NCBI RefSeq assembly: GCF_035975855.1
Contig: NZ_CP109055.1
Location: forward strand, 4,464,001-4,528,000
Length of the DNA stretch: 64,000 bases
Reading direction: 5' to 3'
From: Streptomyces sp. NBC_01304
GTDB taxonomy: Bacteria > Actinomycetota > Actinomycetes > Streptomycetales > Streptomycetaceae
Below the pieces are notes generated by a model. It saw only the letters and a list, made by a program, of their open reading frames with translations. It made no database searches and had not been told where the DNA came from. A program made the position numbers and the translations under genes. This document shows positions 8,222 to 17,247 of the stretch, one piece after another (position 1 is the first letter of the stretch; every line of letters starts with the position of its first letter).

Positions 8222-8920
8222 ATGAACGAACTCCCGCCGCCTCAAGGACCTTTGGCGCGCTTCGGTGACCTCCGCCCCGTCCTCGTCGAAGTGGCTGCCG
8301 AAGGCCGCTGGGAGGAGGCTCGGGTGATCTCCGCGGGGACGGTCCCCTCCCCCGCCGAAGTCTCCCTCTGGCTGCGGGAGTACGCCGCCGAAGGTGCGGC
8401 CGACATTGCCGTCGAGGTCTTCTTCCACGAGCCGGGCGGGGAATCGGGCAAGGGATCGGGCGGGGAGTCGGGCGACGGGCGGGTCTTCCTCGGCATGCGT
8501 CGGCCCGAGCTCGAAGACCCCGTCCGGGCGGGCGCGTTCGTGCACGCCGTCACCGCCTCCCTCGCCGACGGGAGCTGCGCCCGCCTCGCCGACGCCGTCC
8601 GCCGCTGGTGGTGGCCCGGCGCCTTCACCGGCCCCCCGCACGCCCTCGACCTCGGCGTGGTCAACGCCTGGCACTCCGTCGGCCCGGCCCGCGTCTGGCG
8701 GACCGGCGCCCCACCGCCCGAGCCGGAGGACATCGCCGAACGACTGGCCACCCGCCCGGAGCTGCTCGCCCCGAGCGAGCTGCCGCTCGCCGTCGAGGTG
8801 GCGTACGGACATCCGTGGCCGCACTGGCTCGGCATCCAGCTGCACCGCGCCGGCGGCCCCCTGGGCATCGCCCGTCAACTGAGCGACCTGACCGGCCCTT
8901 TCACCGACCCGCCGAGGTGA
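8222..8920 (+). CDS. Hypothetical protein
   Basis: This 232-residue soluble protein has no signal peptide. A Gly/Ser/Glu-rich insertion (GGESGKGSGGESGDG, about 72-86) splits an N-terminal region from a Trp-rich C-terminal region (RRWWWPGAFTGPPHALDLGVVNAWHSVGPARVWRTG). No catalytic motif is recognised. The last 20 bases overlap, tail to tail, with the gene on the other strand at 8901. The function is unknown. Confidence 0.65.
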   Translation: MNELPPPQGPLARFGDLRPVLVEVAAEGRWEEARVISAGTVPSPAEVSLWLREYAAEGAADIAVEVFFHEPGGESGKGSGGESGDGRVFLGMRRPELEDPVRAGAFVHAVTASLADGSCARLADAVRRWWWPGAFTGPPHALDLGVVNAWHSVGPARVWRTGAPPPEPEDIAERLATRPELLAPSELPLAVEVAYGHPWPHWLGIQLHRAGGPLGIARQLSDLTGPFTDPPR

Positions 8921-9257
8921 ACCCGGACGCCCGCATCCCCTCCGCAGTGGCCGCCGCGTCATAGTCCGGGTCGACGCCCTGGATCATCACGAGGTCGCCG
9001 TCTATGTGGTTCGTACGCATCGGGAGGATCTCCTGGTACGCGTCGGAGGCGTACCAGGCCTTGGCGCTCGTCTCGTCGGGGAAGCCGACCATGACCAGGT
9101 GACCGGGCCAGTCGCCCTCGATCACTTCGACGTCCATGCCGTGCGTGAGGAAGCGGCCGCCGAAGGGGTCGAGGGTGGACTGCATGCGCTCGATGTAGAC
9201 GAGGATCTCCTCGTGCGGCCGGACCTCGCGCAGGTGGGCGACGACGTAGTAAGTCAT
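8901..9257 (-). CDS. DUF1330-type small ferredoxin-fold protein
   Basis: This 118-residue protein resembles DUF1330 proteins (dimeric alpha-beta barrel fold). It contains YVVAHLREVRPHEEILVYIERMQSTLDPFGGRFLTHG and the characteristic VMVGFPDETSAKAWYASDAYQEILPMR. The ATG at 9257 has a good GGAGAT site. A longer in-frame extension upstream lacks similarity to the family. The biochemical role is unknown. Its 3' end overlaps the convergent neighbour by 20 bp. Confidence 0.82.
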   Translation of the reverse strand: MTYYVVAHLREVRPHEEILVYIERMQSTLDPFGGRFLTHGMDVEVIEGDWPGHLVMVGFPDETSAKAWYASDAYQEILPMRTNHIDGDLVMIQGVDPDYDAAATAEGMRASGFTSAGR

Positions 9258-9390
9258 GGTGATCTCCTCGGAGTTCGCGGTCGGGCGTCCGTTCGTTCGT
9301 TTCGATGTGAACGATCCTGTCCCGTCCCGCGTGCCCAGTCGATTACTCGCGAGGTAATGACGGCCCCGGACGTCATGACAGCCACATGGC

Positions 9391-10014
9391 TCAGAGGTCT
9401 TTGCGCCGCACCGGCCGCAGTCCGCACAGATCCGGCGCGTAGATCTCACCGCCGTCGCTGTTGCGCACCGTGCCGGGCGCCTCATGCCCGGTGTACGCCC
9501 GTATCTGGGCCCGCAACCAGTAGTAGGGCTGCAACGGCAGCCAGCAAAGCCCCGCCAGCCAGCGCCAGATGAGGCGGAACGGCCCCGGCCGACCACCGTC
9601 CGCGGCCCGCACCACCCGGATGCCGGTGATCAGCTTGCCGACGCTGGCCCGCGTCAGGAGCGTAAGGACGACGTGGTTGGCGAAGGAGACGGCGAGGAGC
9701 GTGCAGAACATCATGAGGGTCAGCTGACCGCTCTCGCCGTTCCACTCGTACCGCTCCTGGAGCTCATCGCCGGCCACGTACCAGAAGACGACCGTGACCA
9801 GCACATCGCAGAGCACCGCCAGATGGCGTCGGCCTTCACCCGCCATACCGATGCCGGACGCCCGCCGCTGGGGCGCGGCGGGCGGAGGCATCGGCTGCCC
9901 GAATTGTGGCTGGACGTACGGCTGTTGATGCGCCTGCCGGCCGTACGACTGCTGGTACGGATTCTGTGCGTACGGCTGCGCCACCTGCTGCTGATTCCCC
10001 CGTGGTTCATGCAT
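9391..10014 (-). CDS. RDD-family membrane protein
   Basis: The 207 residues begin with a Gln/Pro/Tyr-rich cytoplasmic tail (about 1-50). An RDD domain follows, with membrane helices at about 63-82 and 97-120 and a further hydrophobic pair near 150-165. The domain carries RRHLAVLCDVLVTVV, SVGKLITGIRVVRAADGGRPG and RWLAGLCWLPLQPYYWLRA. RDD proteins are implicated in transport, but the substrate is unknown. It is probably a single gene; the stop of adhesion to the next gene upstream (10045) leaves only a 30-bp gap, so co-transcription with the dehydrogenase is possible. Confidence 0.85.
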   Translation of the reverse strand: MHEPRGNQQQVAQPYAQNPYQQSYGRQAHQQPYVQPQFGQPMPPPAAPQRRASGIGMAGEGRRHLAVLCDVLVTVVFWYVAGDELQERYEWNGESGQLTLMMFCTLLAVSFANHVVLTLLTRASVGKLITGIRVVRAADGGRPGPFRLIWRWLAGLCWLPLQPYYWLRAQIRAYTGHEAPGTVRNSDGGEIYAPDLCGLRPVRRKDL

Positions 10015-10044
10015 GACTCACATCATGCAACACCCCACTGACAC

Positions 10045-11088
10045 TCAGATCGTCGCCGTGTCGATCACGAACCGGTACCGCACATCGCTCGCCAGGACCC
10101 GCTCGTACGCCTCATTGATCTGGTCCGCCGAGATCAGCTCGATGTCCGAGCCGAGCCCGTGCTCCCCGCAGAAGTCCAGCATCTCCTGGGTCTCCGCGAT
10201 GCCGCCGATCATCGACCCGGCCAGGGTCTTGCGGCCGCCGATCAGGGAGAACATGTTGAGCGAGTTCGGCTCCTCGGGGGCCCCGACGTTCACGAAGGCG
10301 CCATCCGTCTTGAGCAGCCCCAGGTACGCGTCCATGTCCAGCGGCACCGCGAGGGTGGAGACGATCAGGTCGAAGGAGCCGGCCAGCGCGTCGAAGGTGG
10401 CGGGGTCGCTCGTCGCGTAGTGGTGGGCGGCGCCGAAGCGCAGGCTGTCGTCCTTCTTGCGCAGGGACTGGGACAGGACGGTCACCTCGGCGCCGAGCGC
10501 GGCCGCGATCTTCACGCCCATGTGGCCGAGACCGCCGAGCCCGAGGATGGCGACCTTCTTGCCGGGGCCGGCGTTCCAGTGCTTGAGCGGGGAGAACAGC
10601 GTGATGCCGGCGCACAGGAGCGGGGCGGCGACGTCCAGGGCGATGCCCTCGGGGATGCGTACGGCGTAGTTCTCGTCGACCACGAGGTGCGTGGAGTAGC
10701 CGCCGTAGGTGGGCTCGCCGTTCTTGTCGAGGGAGTTGTACGTGCCGGTCATGCCCTTGGTGCAGTACTGCTCGTCACCCCGCAGGCAGTACTCGCACTC
10801 GCGGCAGGAGTCGACGAAGCAGCCCACGCCGACGCGGTCGCCGACCTGGTACTTGGTGACGCCGGAGCCGACCTCGGTGACCACACCGGCGATCTCGTGG
10901 CCGGGCACCATCGGGTAGATGCCCTCGCCCCAGCCGTCGCGGGCCTGGTGGATGTCCGAGTGGCAGATGCCGGCGAACTTGATGTCGATCAGGATGTCCT
11001 GGGCGCCGACCGCGCGGCGCTCGATGGTGGTGCGCTCCAGAGGGGCCTTCGCGGAGGGTGCGGCGTAGGCGGCGACGGTGGTGCTCAT
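10045..11088 (-). CDS. Zinc-dependent alcohol dehydrogenase (NAD(P)+)
   Basis: This is a medium-chain dehydrogenase of 347 residues. Catalytic-zinc ligands are Cys42 and His64 ([16 protein letters not shown]). A structural-zinc lobe carries Cys95, 98, 101 and 109. The Rossmann motif is [21 protein letters not shown]. It resembles YahK/CAD-type aldehyde reductases. The divergent regulator at 11264 and the triple direct repeat in the 175-bp gap suggest control by that regulator. A detoxification role (aldehydes) is likely but not shown. Confidence 0.92.
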   Translation of the reverse strand: MSTTVAAYAAPSAKAPLERTTIERRAVGAQDILIDIKFAGICHSDIHQARDGWGEGIYPMVPGHEIAGVVTEVGSGVTKYQVGDRVGVGCFVDSCRECEYCLRGDEQYCTKGMTGTYNSLDKNGEPTYGGYSTHLVVDENYAVRIPEGIALDVAAPLLCAGITLFSPLKHWNAGPGKKVAILGLGGLGHMGVKIAAALGAEVTVLSQSLRKKDDSLRFGAAHHYATSDPATFDALAGSFDLIVSTLAVPLDMDAYLGLLKTDGAFVNVGAPEEPNSLNMFSLIGGRKTLAGSMIGGIAETQEMLDFCGEHGLGSDIELISADQINEAYERVLASDVRYRFVIDTATI

Positions 11089-11177
11089 GGTGGGGGTTCC
11101 CCTTGTCCTTCATCGATCCTGCGTGCCTTGTGACCATGAGCTTGCCGGAGCGCACCGAGGCTACCCAGCCCACTGTT

Positions 11178-11222
11178 GTGCCTATGTCCGGCGTGCCTAG
11201 GTCCCGCGTTCCTACCACTGGC
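11178..11222. promoter_or_regulatory. Three tandem 15-bp repeats, candidate operator
   Basis: Three adjacent 15-mers begin GTGCCTA, GTGCCTA and GTTCCTA (11178, 11193, 11208). A fourth GTGCCTT occurs at 11133, exactly 45 bp before the first. They sit between the divergent dehydrogenase and XRE-regulator genes. This phasing suits cooperative binding of a helix-turn-helix protein; the binding itself is inferred. Confidence 0.55.
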
Positions 11223-11263
11223 GGGGTCAGGCTGCGCTGCGGCACCCCGGTGATACTGGGCTC

Positions 11264-12226
11264 ATGGAAGAACAGGAACAGCCGGCACCCGAAGTAGCCG
11301 CACGAGCACCGGGTGCGACCGGAGCGGCCGGCCCCGCGGACCCCACGCTCGACCGGCGTGCGGAGCTCAGCGAGTTCCTGCGCACCCGCCGGGCCCGGCT
11401 GAAGCCCGCCGACGTGGGCATGCCGGACTACGGGCACCGGCGCCGGGTCCCGGGCCTGCGCCGCGAGGAGCTGGCGCAGCTCGCCGGGGTGTCGGTGGCG
11501 TACTACACCCGGCTCGAGCAGGGCCACGGCGCGAACGTGTCCACCGAGATCCTGGAGGCGATCTCCCGTGCGCTGCGCCTGACGGACGCCGAGCACGCGC
11601 ATCTGCTGCATCTGACCCAGCCCAAGACGCACAAGAAGCGCCGCCGCACCTGCGCCCGCCAGCAGGTGCGGCCGGCGCTGCAGCAGCTGATGGACGCCAT
11701 GGACGGGGTGCCCGCGTACGTGGTGGGGCGGCGTACCGACATCCTCGCGTGGAACCGGGCCTGCGCCGCGCTGTTCGGCGACTTCGCGTCCTGGCGGCCC
11801 GAGGACCGCAACTGGGCTCGGATGATATTCCTCAACGAGGCGGTGCAGGGCCTGTTCCTCGACTGGGAGAGCAAGGCCAGTGACGTCGTCAGCTATCTGC
11901 GGATGGACGCGGGCTGCCACCCGGACGACCCGCAGCTCTCCACCCTGGTCGGTGAACTCTCCGTCAAGAGCGAGGAGTTCCGCCGGATGTGGGCCGCGCA
12001 CGACGTGCGCGAGAAGGGGCACGGCACGAAGCTGCTGCGCCATCCGCTGGTGGGTGAGCTGACGTTGTCGTTCGAGACGCTGCAGCTGTCGGACGACGCG
12101 GAGCAGTATCTGACCACCTACCACGCAGAGCCGCACTCCCCGTCCGCGGAGGCGCTGCGGCTGCTCGCCAGCTGGGGCACGGATGCCGCGTCCCAGCCGA
12201 CGGCCGGCGAACGTCAGGGCTTGTAG
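11264..12226 (+). CDS. XRE-family regulator with MmyB-type ligand domain
   Basis: The 320-residue protein has an N-terminal helix-turn-helix (about 25-100: LSEFLRTRRARLKPADVG, GLRREELAQLAGVSVAYYTRLEQGHGANVS). A C-terminal MmyB/PAS-like domain follows, recognisable from VPAYVVGRRTDILAWNRACAALFGDF and RRMWAAHDVREKGHGTKLLRHPLVGELTLSFETLQL. In this family the C-terminal domain is thought to bind fatty-acid-like or small hydrophobic ligands. It diverges from the alcohol dehydrogenase, its probable target. Its 3' end overlaps the convergent globin-fusion gene by 13 bp. Confidence 0.9.
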   Translation: MEEQEQPAPEVAARAPGATGAAGPADPTLDRRAELSEFLRTRRARLKPADVGMPDYGHRRRVPGLRREELAQLAGVSVAYYTRLEQGHGANVSTEILEAISRALRLTDAEHAHLLHLTQPKTHKKRRRTCARQQVRPALQQLMDAMDGVPAYVVGRRTDILAWNRACAALFGDFASWRPEDRNWARMIFLNEAVQGLFLDWESKASDVVSYLRMDAGCHPDDPQLSTLVGELSVKSEEFRRMWAAHDVREKGHGTKLLRHPLVGELTLSFETLQLSDDAEQYLTTYHAEPHSPSAEALRLLASWGTDAASQPTAGERQGL

Positions 12227-12978
12227 GGCTTCATCGCCCCCCAGTTCCAGTGCGGCACCGGCTGCTCGGCCGGCCGCGTGGCGTTCGGCCCGGAGAAGTA
12301 CACGGCGAGCCGCGTCCCCCACTCGATGTAGGCGAGGAAGGCGGACCGGAACTCGGCGTCCGTGGGCAGCCCGGCCTCGTCCGCCGCGTCCTGGATCAGG
12401 TTGACCCAACGGCGGCGCTGCGGCTCGCTGATGCCCTTGCCGAGGTGCTTGCCGACCATGTGGGCGTGACCGCCGTGCTGCTCGCTGTAGGCCGCCGGTC
12501 CGCCGAAGACCTCGCCGAGCCAGAGCGCGACGTGGTGGGCGTGCTCGTGCGGGAGGTCCGCGAAGAGCGGGGCCAGGAGGTCGTCCTTGAGGACCAGGGA
12601 GTAGAAGGTCTCGGTGAGGCGGCCGAAGGCCTCCGCGCCGCCCGCCCAGTCGTAGAGGCTGGGCGCGGACGCGCCCTTGCCCTCGATTCCGGTGGGTTCG
12701 TAGTGCCGCATTTCCTCTATGTGACTGACGTACGGCTGGATCTCCTTGAAGAAGGCCTGGAACTCCGGGGAGCCGCGGAACTTCTCGAGGTGGTCGGTGG
12801 CCGAGGTCCACGTGATGCGGAGGATGAGGACATGGTCGTCCTCCGCGCATTGGGAGAGTTCGTAGTCGACGCAGTACGGGGATGCGGCGAGCGGAATCGC
12901 GGCCCTGCGGTAGGAGTCGAGGAAGGTCTCGCTCAGCAGCCTTTCGGGCAGGCGGTAGCGGATGTATTCAACGGTCAT
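12214..12978 (-). CDS. Antibiotic-biosynthesis-monooxygenase / truncated haemoglobin fusion
   Basis: The 254 residues join two domains. Residues 1-95 form an ABM-type dimeric alpha-beta barrel (VEYIRYRLP, SPYCVDYELSQC, ILRITWTSATDHLEKFRGSPEFQAFFKEI). Residues about 105-235 form a group II truncated globin (LYDWAGGAEAFGRLTETFYSLVLKDDLLAPLF). His178 in GKHLGKGIS is the probable proximal haem ligand. A chimera of this kind has been described from S. avermitilis, with a proposed quinol-oxidising, oxygen-linked role. The gene overlaps the upstream HxlR gene by 11 bp, so the regulator and enzyme are co-transcribed. Confidence 0.9.
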   Translation of the reverse strand: MTVEYIRYRLPERLLSETFLDSYRRAAIPLAASPYCVDYELSQCAEDDHVLILRITWTSATDHLEKFRGSPEFQAFFKEIQPYVSHIEEMRHYEPTGIEGKGASAPSLYDWAGGAEAFGRLTETFYSLVLKDDLLAPLFADLPHEHAHHVALWLGEVFGGPAAYSEQHGGHAHMVGKHLGKGISEPQRRRWVNLIQDAADEAGLPTDAEFRSAFLAYIEWGTRLAVYFSGPNATRPAEQPVPHWNWGAMKPYKP

Positions 12979-13402
12979 GGCTGAGCCTCTCGGATGACGA
13001 GTCCGTGCCCCAGTCCCACAACGCCTGCAGGACTGGCCCCAATTCTCGCCCGTGGTCGGTCAGTTGGTACGTCACCGTCGGGGGCCAGGCCTTTGTGCGG
13101 TGCCTCTCCACCACCCCGGCGGCGACCAGCTGGGCGAGCCGGTCACTGAGCACCTTGTCCGAGAGGCGGGGCAGTGCGGCGGCCAGTTCGCTGTAGGCAT
13201 AGGAGGGACGTCGAAGCAGCTCGCGGACGACCAGGGTGGTCCAGCGGCCGCGCAGGGCGGCGAGGGTGATCTCGACGGGGCAGGCGGGGCTGGGGGCGGG
13301 CGCCTCGGCCCTGGGATCGGCGGGCAGGCCCGGAATCAATTCGTCCGCCGCCGCGATCGCCGCACTGTTCGCGGCCGCGTTTCCTACCGTTTGGTGAGCC
13401 AC
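12968..13402 (-). CDS. HxlR-family transcriptional regulator
   Basis: A winged-helix HxlR domain occupies the C-terminal 100 residues (CPVEITLAALRGRWTTLVVRELL, YSELAAALPRLSDKVLSDRLAQLVAAGVVERH, YQLTDHGRELGPVLQALWDWG). HxlR proteins often sense quinones or electrophiles, which fits the monooxygenase-globin fusion it overlaps. GTG 13402 was chosen because AGGAG lies 8 bp upstream; an ATG at 13429 would overlap the divergent start at 13428. The N-terminal 40 residues are Ala-rich and not conserved-looking. Confidence 0.87.
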   Translation of the reverse strand: MAHQTVGNAAANSAAIAAADELIPGLPADPRAEAPAPSPACPVEITLAALRGRWTTLVVRELLRRPSYAYSELAAALPRLSDKVLSDRLAQLVAAGVVERHRTKAWPPTVTYQLTDHGRELGPVLQALWDWGTDSSSERLSHDR

Positions 13403-13427
13403 GAATGCGTCTCCTACCGTCGCCCGC

Positions 13428-13814
13428 ATGACGTACGACATCTCAACTCTCCCCGCCCGCCCGGAAGATGTTCCCACGGCCTTTGCCGCGCGTTTCAACA
13501 GCGGTGACGCGCGTGCGGTGCGGGAGCTCTATGAGGAACAGGCCGCCTTTGTCCCGGAGTCCGGAATTCCGGTGCACGGCGCGGCCGGAATCGCCGCACA
13601 GAACGCACCCTTCATCGGGCTCGGACTCCCGATCACCGTACGGCCGCGGGCCGTTCACGCGGCGGGCGACATCGCACTCCTGATCGTGGACTGGGAGATC
13701 GGGGGCGAGGTCGCCTCGACCGCCACGGATGTGGCCCGGCGCGGTCCCGACGGCTACTGGCGGTATGTGATCGACAGCCCCTTCGGCGGAGCCCGAACGA
13801 CCGACGAGGCCTGA
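13428..13814 (+). CDS. SnoaL/NTF2-like (DUF4440-type) protein
   Basis: This 128-residue small alpha-beta barrel protein contains FAARFNSGDARAVRELYEEQAAFVPESG, VHGAAGIAAQNAPFIGLG and a C-terminal DVARRGPDGYWRYVIDSPFGG. The layout matches the SnoaL/DUF4440 families, which bind polyketide-like or steroid-like molecules, or act as ketosteroid-isomerase-type enzymes. It diverges from the HxlR-globin-fusion unit, with only 25 bp between starts, so it is probably in the same HxlR regulon. No clear ribosome site precedes the ATG, which suggests a leaderless or weakly translated mRNA. Confidence 0.8.
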   Translation: MTYDISTLPARPEDVPTAFAARFNSGDARAVRELYEEQAAFVPESGIPVHGAAGIAAQNAPFIGLGLPITVRPRAVHAAGDIALLIVDWEIGGEVASTATDVARRGPDGYWRYVIDSPFGGARTTDEA

Positions 13815-13823
13815 ACAGGAGAC

Positions 13824-13857
13824 GGCCCCCGCCGGAGCCGAAGCTCCGACGGGGGCC
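13824..13857. terminator. Bidirectional hairpin terminator
   Basis: A 15-bp stem with one mismatch (GGCCCCCGCCGGAGC paired across a CGAA loop) lies between the convergent SnoaL-like and subtilase genes. Confidence 0.75.
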
Positions 13858-13887
13858 GCCCGAGGGCTACTGCCTACGCGGGGAAAC

Positions 13888-16800
13888 TCACTTCCCGTAG
13901 TACGCGTTGTAGATCGACACCGTCGACTTGTTGCCCTTCTTGTCCGTGATCTTGGCGTGGAAGGAGATTCCCTTGCCCTTCGCCGGGTTCTTCACGGAGA
14001 TCTTGCCGTTCTTGACCTTGACCTGCTTCCAGGTCTGGCCGTAGTCGTACGAGACGTACGTGTACAGCGACTTGAGGTTCGAGCCGGCAGCCGCACCCTG
14101 CACCGACACCGGGACGTCGACCTTCTTGTCGGCCTCGGCGCGCGAGCTGAGGTCGACCGGCGCCGAGAAGCGGGCCGTCGAGACCGGCAGGGCCGTCTCG
14201 TCGGTGACCTTCTTGGAGCGGAAGGAGAAGCTGACGTCGATCCGGGTCGCGGCGGCGGCGATCGCCACCTTCCGCTTGATGGACGACGTCAGCTTGTACG
14301 CGGCGTCACCGGACGGGACCTTGAACGCGCCATCCTCACCCGGGAACGCGGTGAGCGGGTTGTCGTTCTCGGCGAGCTTGGTGCCGTTGCGGTACAGGGT
14401 CGTCTTGACGTCCGAGTACAGCGACGAGCCCGCGTGGCCCTTGCCGTCGGCGAAGACCGGCAGGTAGCCGTAGAGCTGGTTGCCCGTACGGAAGACGCCG
14501 TAGCTCTTGCTGACCCGCGGGCCGAAGACGCCGGTGTTGAAGACCTTCTCGTAGGTCTTGCCGGGCTCGTAGATCTGCGCGGCACCGAGCGTGTAGTACG
14601 CCTCGGTGGTCGGGAAGCCCTCTTCGTCCGGCGGACCCTGCTGCTCGAACGAGACGTCCCACTCGGTCTTGTTGGACGTGGAGACGTACAGCGTGCGGGT
14701 GCTCGGCAGGGACTGCGTCGGCGAGAACGCGGAGGCCGAGTTGGAGCCCGGCAGCATCCCGAAGGCCGTGACATTGCCCTTCTTGCCGGCGCTGGAGGCG
14801 CCCAGGCCGACCTTCAGCGTGGCCAGCTCGCTCTGCTTGACGTGCTTGGTGTAGCCCGTCGCGAGCTTCTTGACCTTGCCGCCGTAGACCACCGAGTACT
14901 GGCTCTTCGCGTCCTTGATGAAGTGCCCGTCCCAGGTCTGGGACAGCGTGCCGTCGGTGACCTCCGGACCCAGGTGCGCGGTGCGGAAGTTGGTGTAGCC
15001 GTCGAGCCACCAGCCGAAGCCGTACGAGCCGTTGCCGGCCTCGACGGTGTACTCGGGCGAGGCGAACTCGGCCTTGGCGCCACCGGGCACGGTGAAGTCC
15101 ACCGGCTTGGTGGTCCGCGCGTCCAGCGTCAGCGTGGTGTCCTTGTTGACGGTCAGCTTCGGCTGGGCGATCCAGTCGGCGCCCTTGGTGAAGTCCCGCG
15201 GGTCGACCACGATGTCGGCGTTGAGGATGTAACCACCCTTGGGCGCACGGAACTTGACCGTGCCCGGCTGGTCCTCGGTGTAGAAGTCGCGCCCCTCGGC
15301 GGAACCGGAGACGCCGATCAGGTTGTTGCCGAAGTACTTGGCGTCGTTGCCTTCACGGTCGATGTTCTTCAGCGTGACGTCGTACGACTCGACCTCGCGC
15401 TCGACCGCGGCCGCGGTGCGCACCGACTGGCCGCCGCCGGTCGCCACGACGTACGCGGAGTAGGAGCCGTTGAGGTTCCCGCCCAGCTTGGTGTCGGCCG
15501 TCACGTCGACGGCGGCGGTGCCGCCCGCCGGGACCGTCACCTTGTCGGCGCTGACCTTGAAGAAGCCGGCCGGGGCCGGGTTGCCCTTCGGGTCGAGGCC
15601 GGTCGCCTTCAGGTCGAGGGTGACCGGGTCCTTGCCGAGGTTCTTGTAGGTGACCTTCTTGGAGATCGGCGCGTCATCCGTGTGCGGCCACTGCGCCACA
15701 CCGAAGGACACCGACACCGGCTCGGCGATCACGTTCTGCTTGATCGCCTGGTCGACCTGGATGCGGCCCGAACCCTGCTGGAACGCCGTGTACTTGCCGC
15801 CCTTGGTGGAGGCGGTCAGCGCGCCCTTGAGCTCGGCGGACTTCCAGTCCGGGTGCTGCTGCTTGAGGATCGCCGCCGCGCCCGCGACGTGCGGGGTCGC
15901 CATCGACGTACCGGAAATCGTGAAGTAGCCGGGGGCCGGGTGCGGGACGCCGGGCTCCTTGTCGATGACGCTGCCGGGTGCGGCCGCCGCCGTGATGTCC
16001 ACGCCGGGCCCGGTCACATCGGGCTTGATCGCGCCGTCGCCGATGCGCGGGCCGCGGCTGGAGAAGTCGGCGAGCTTGTCGCTCTTGTCGACGGCGCCGA
16101 CGGTGAGCGCGGCCTCCGCGCTGCCCGGCGAGCCGACGGTGCTGTCGCCGGGGCCGGAGTTGCCCGCGGCGATCGCGAAGAGGATGCCCTTCTCCGCGGA
16201 TAGCTTGTTGACGGCCGCCTCGAGCGGGTCGATCTCGGGGGTGTCCCCGCCGCCCAGGCTGAGGTTGACCACGTCGGCGCCCTCGGCCGCGGCCCACTCC
16301 AGGCCCGCGAGGATGCCGGAGTCGTCGCCGTAGCCGTTGTCGTCGAGGACCTTGCCGCTGATGACCTTCGCGCCCGGTGCGACGCCCTTGTACTTGCCGC
16401 CGGACTTGGCGCCCGTACCGGCCGCGATCGAGGCGACGTGGGTGCCGTGACCGAAGCGGTCCACGGCGTCGGCGGCGGTCGAGAAGTTCTTCTCGCCGAT
16501 GACCTGGTCCTTCAGGTCGGGGTGCGTCTTGTCGACACCCGTGTCCAGGACCGCGATCTTCACGCCCTTGCCGTCGAAGCCGGCCGCCCAGGCCTTGTCG
16601 GCGCCGATCTGCTTGACGCTCTTGTCGAGGCTGGCCTTGCGGACGCCGTCCAGCCAGACCTTGGCTACGCCCGACGCCGTGCTGCGGGAGCCGCGCTGCT
16701 CGTTGGTCAGCGCCTCCCAGACCTTGGCCGCGTCGTCCTTGGGCGTACGGATCGCGTCCGCGTTGAGGGACTTCAGGGTCCGGCGGAGCGTCGTGTCACC

Positions 16801-17247
16801 GGCACCGCGCACCTCGGCCTTGGCGGCGGAGGCCGCCCCCTTGTAGCCGACGATCAGCTGAAGGCCCTTCTTCTGGGCCTTGCGGATCTGCGCCTTGTTG
16901 AGCTCGGTGATGTCGAAGAGGCGGGCGTCGAGCTTGCCCGCGGCTATCAGGCGGCGCGCGTCGTACGGCACCACACTGGTGTGGCCGTCGTGCCGCTGCA
17001 CCTGCACCGGTATGTGCTCACGGCCCTTGGCGGGCTCGAGGCCCAGGACCTTGCCCTTGGCGTCGACCACCACACGGTCGCCGGTGATGAGCTGGATCCG
17101 GTGGTTGGGCGTGATGCGCTCAGCCCCCGCTGCCCCCGCTGTGGCTTCCGCCTTCGCCGCCGCCGGGCTGGTCATGCCGGCCGCGAGGGCCACTGCCGCG
17201 GCCGCTGCGATGGTGGAAGCGCACGCTCTTTTCACTTGTTTGCGCAA
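13888..17247 (-). CDS. Large secreted subtilisin-family (S8) protease
   Basis: A secreted serine protease of about 1,119 residues. A signal peptide (RACASTIAAAAAVALAAGMTSPAAA) is followed by a propeptide of about 150 residues. The S8 domain has the Asp (KIAVLDTGVDKTHPDL), His (FGHGTHVASIAAG), oxyanion Asn (AIAAGNSGPGD) and Ser (SGTSMATPHVAGAAAIL) blocks. The long C-terminal part holds beta-sandwich domains (VTYKNLGKDPVTLDLKATG) and ends in Lys/Tyr-rich repeats (YTYVSYDYGQTWKQVKVK). The start is uncertain: TTG 17247 sits after GGGGGAG; GTG 17235 or an unsupported ATG at 17331 are alternatives. Confidence 0.92.
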   Translation of the reverse strand: MRKQVKRACASTIAAAAAVALAAGMTSPAAAKAEATAGAAGAERITPNHRIQLITGDRVVVDAKGKVLGLEPAKGREHIPVQVQRHDGHTSVVPYDARRLIAAGKLDARLFDITELNKAQIRKAQKKGLQLIVGYKGAASAAKAEVRGAGDTTLRRTLKSLNADAIRTPKDDAAKVWEALTNEQRGSRSTASGVAKVWLDGVRKASLDKSVKQIGADKAWAAGFDGKGVKIAVLDTGVDKTHPDLKDQVIGEKNFSTAADAVDRFGHGTHVASIAAGTGAKSGGKYKGVAPGAKVISGKVLDDNGYGDDSGILAGLEWAAAEGADVVNLSLGGGDTPEIDPLEAAVNKLSAEKGILFAIAAGNSGPGDSTVGSPGSAEAALTVGAVDKSDKLADFSSRGPRIGDGAIKPDVTGPGVDITAAAAPGSVIDKEPGVPHPAPGYFTISGTSMATPHVAGAAAILKQQHPDWKSAELKGALTASTKGGKYTAFQQGSGRIQVDQAIKQNVIAEPVSVSFGVAQWPHTDDAPISKKVTYKNLGKDPVTLDLKATGLDPKGNPAPAGFFKVSADKVTVPAGGTAAVDVTADTKLGGNLNGSYSAYVVATGGGQSVRTAAAVEREVESYDVTLKNIDREGNDAKYFGNNLIGVSGSAEGRDFYTEDQPGTVKFRAPKGGYILNADIVVDPRDFTKGADWIAQPKLTVNKDTTLTLDARTTKPVDFTVPGGAKAEFASPEYTVEAGNGSYGFGWWLDGYTNFRTAHLGPEVTDGTLSQTWDGHFIKDAKSQYSVVYGGKVKKLATGYTKHVKQSELATLKVGLGASSAGKKGNVTAFGMLPGSNSASAFSPTQSLPSTRTLYVSTSNKTEWDVSFEQQGPPDEEGFPTTEAYYTLGAAQIYEPGKTYEKVFNTGVFGPRVSKSYGVFRTGNQLYGYLPVFADGKGHAGSSLYSDVKTTLYRNGTKLAENDNPLTAFPGEDGAFKVPSGDAAYKLTSSIKRKVAIAAAATRIDVSFSFRSKKVTDETALPVSTARFSAPVDLSSRAEADKKVDVPVSVQGAAAGSNLKSLYTYVSYDYGQTWKQVKVKNGKISVKNPAKGKGISFHAKITDKKGNKSTVSIYNAYYGK

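Noticed and set aside
13957..16203. A 748-codon plus-strand frame opposite the subtilase
   Set aside because: It is antisense to a gene with clear catalytic motifs; composition (Arg, Val, Gly) is that of a reverse-complement shadow.
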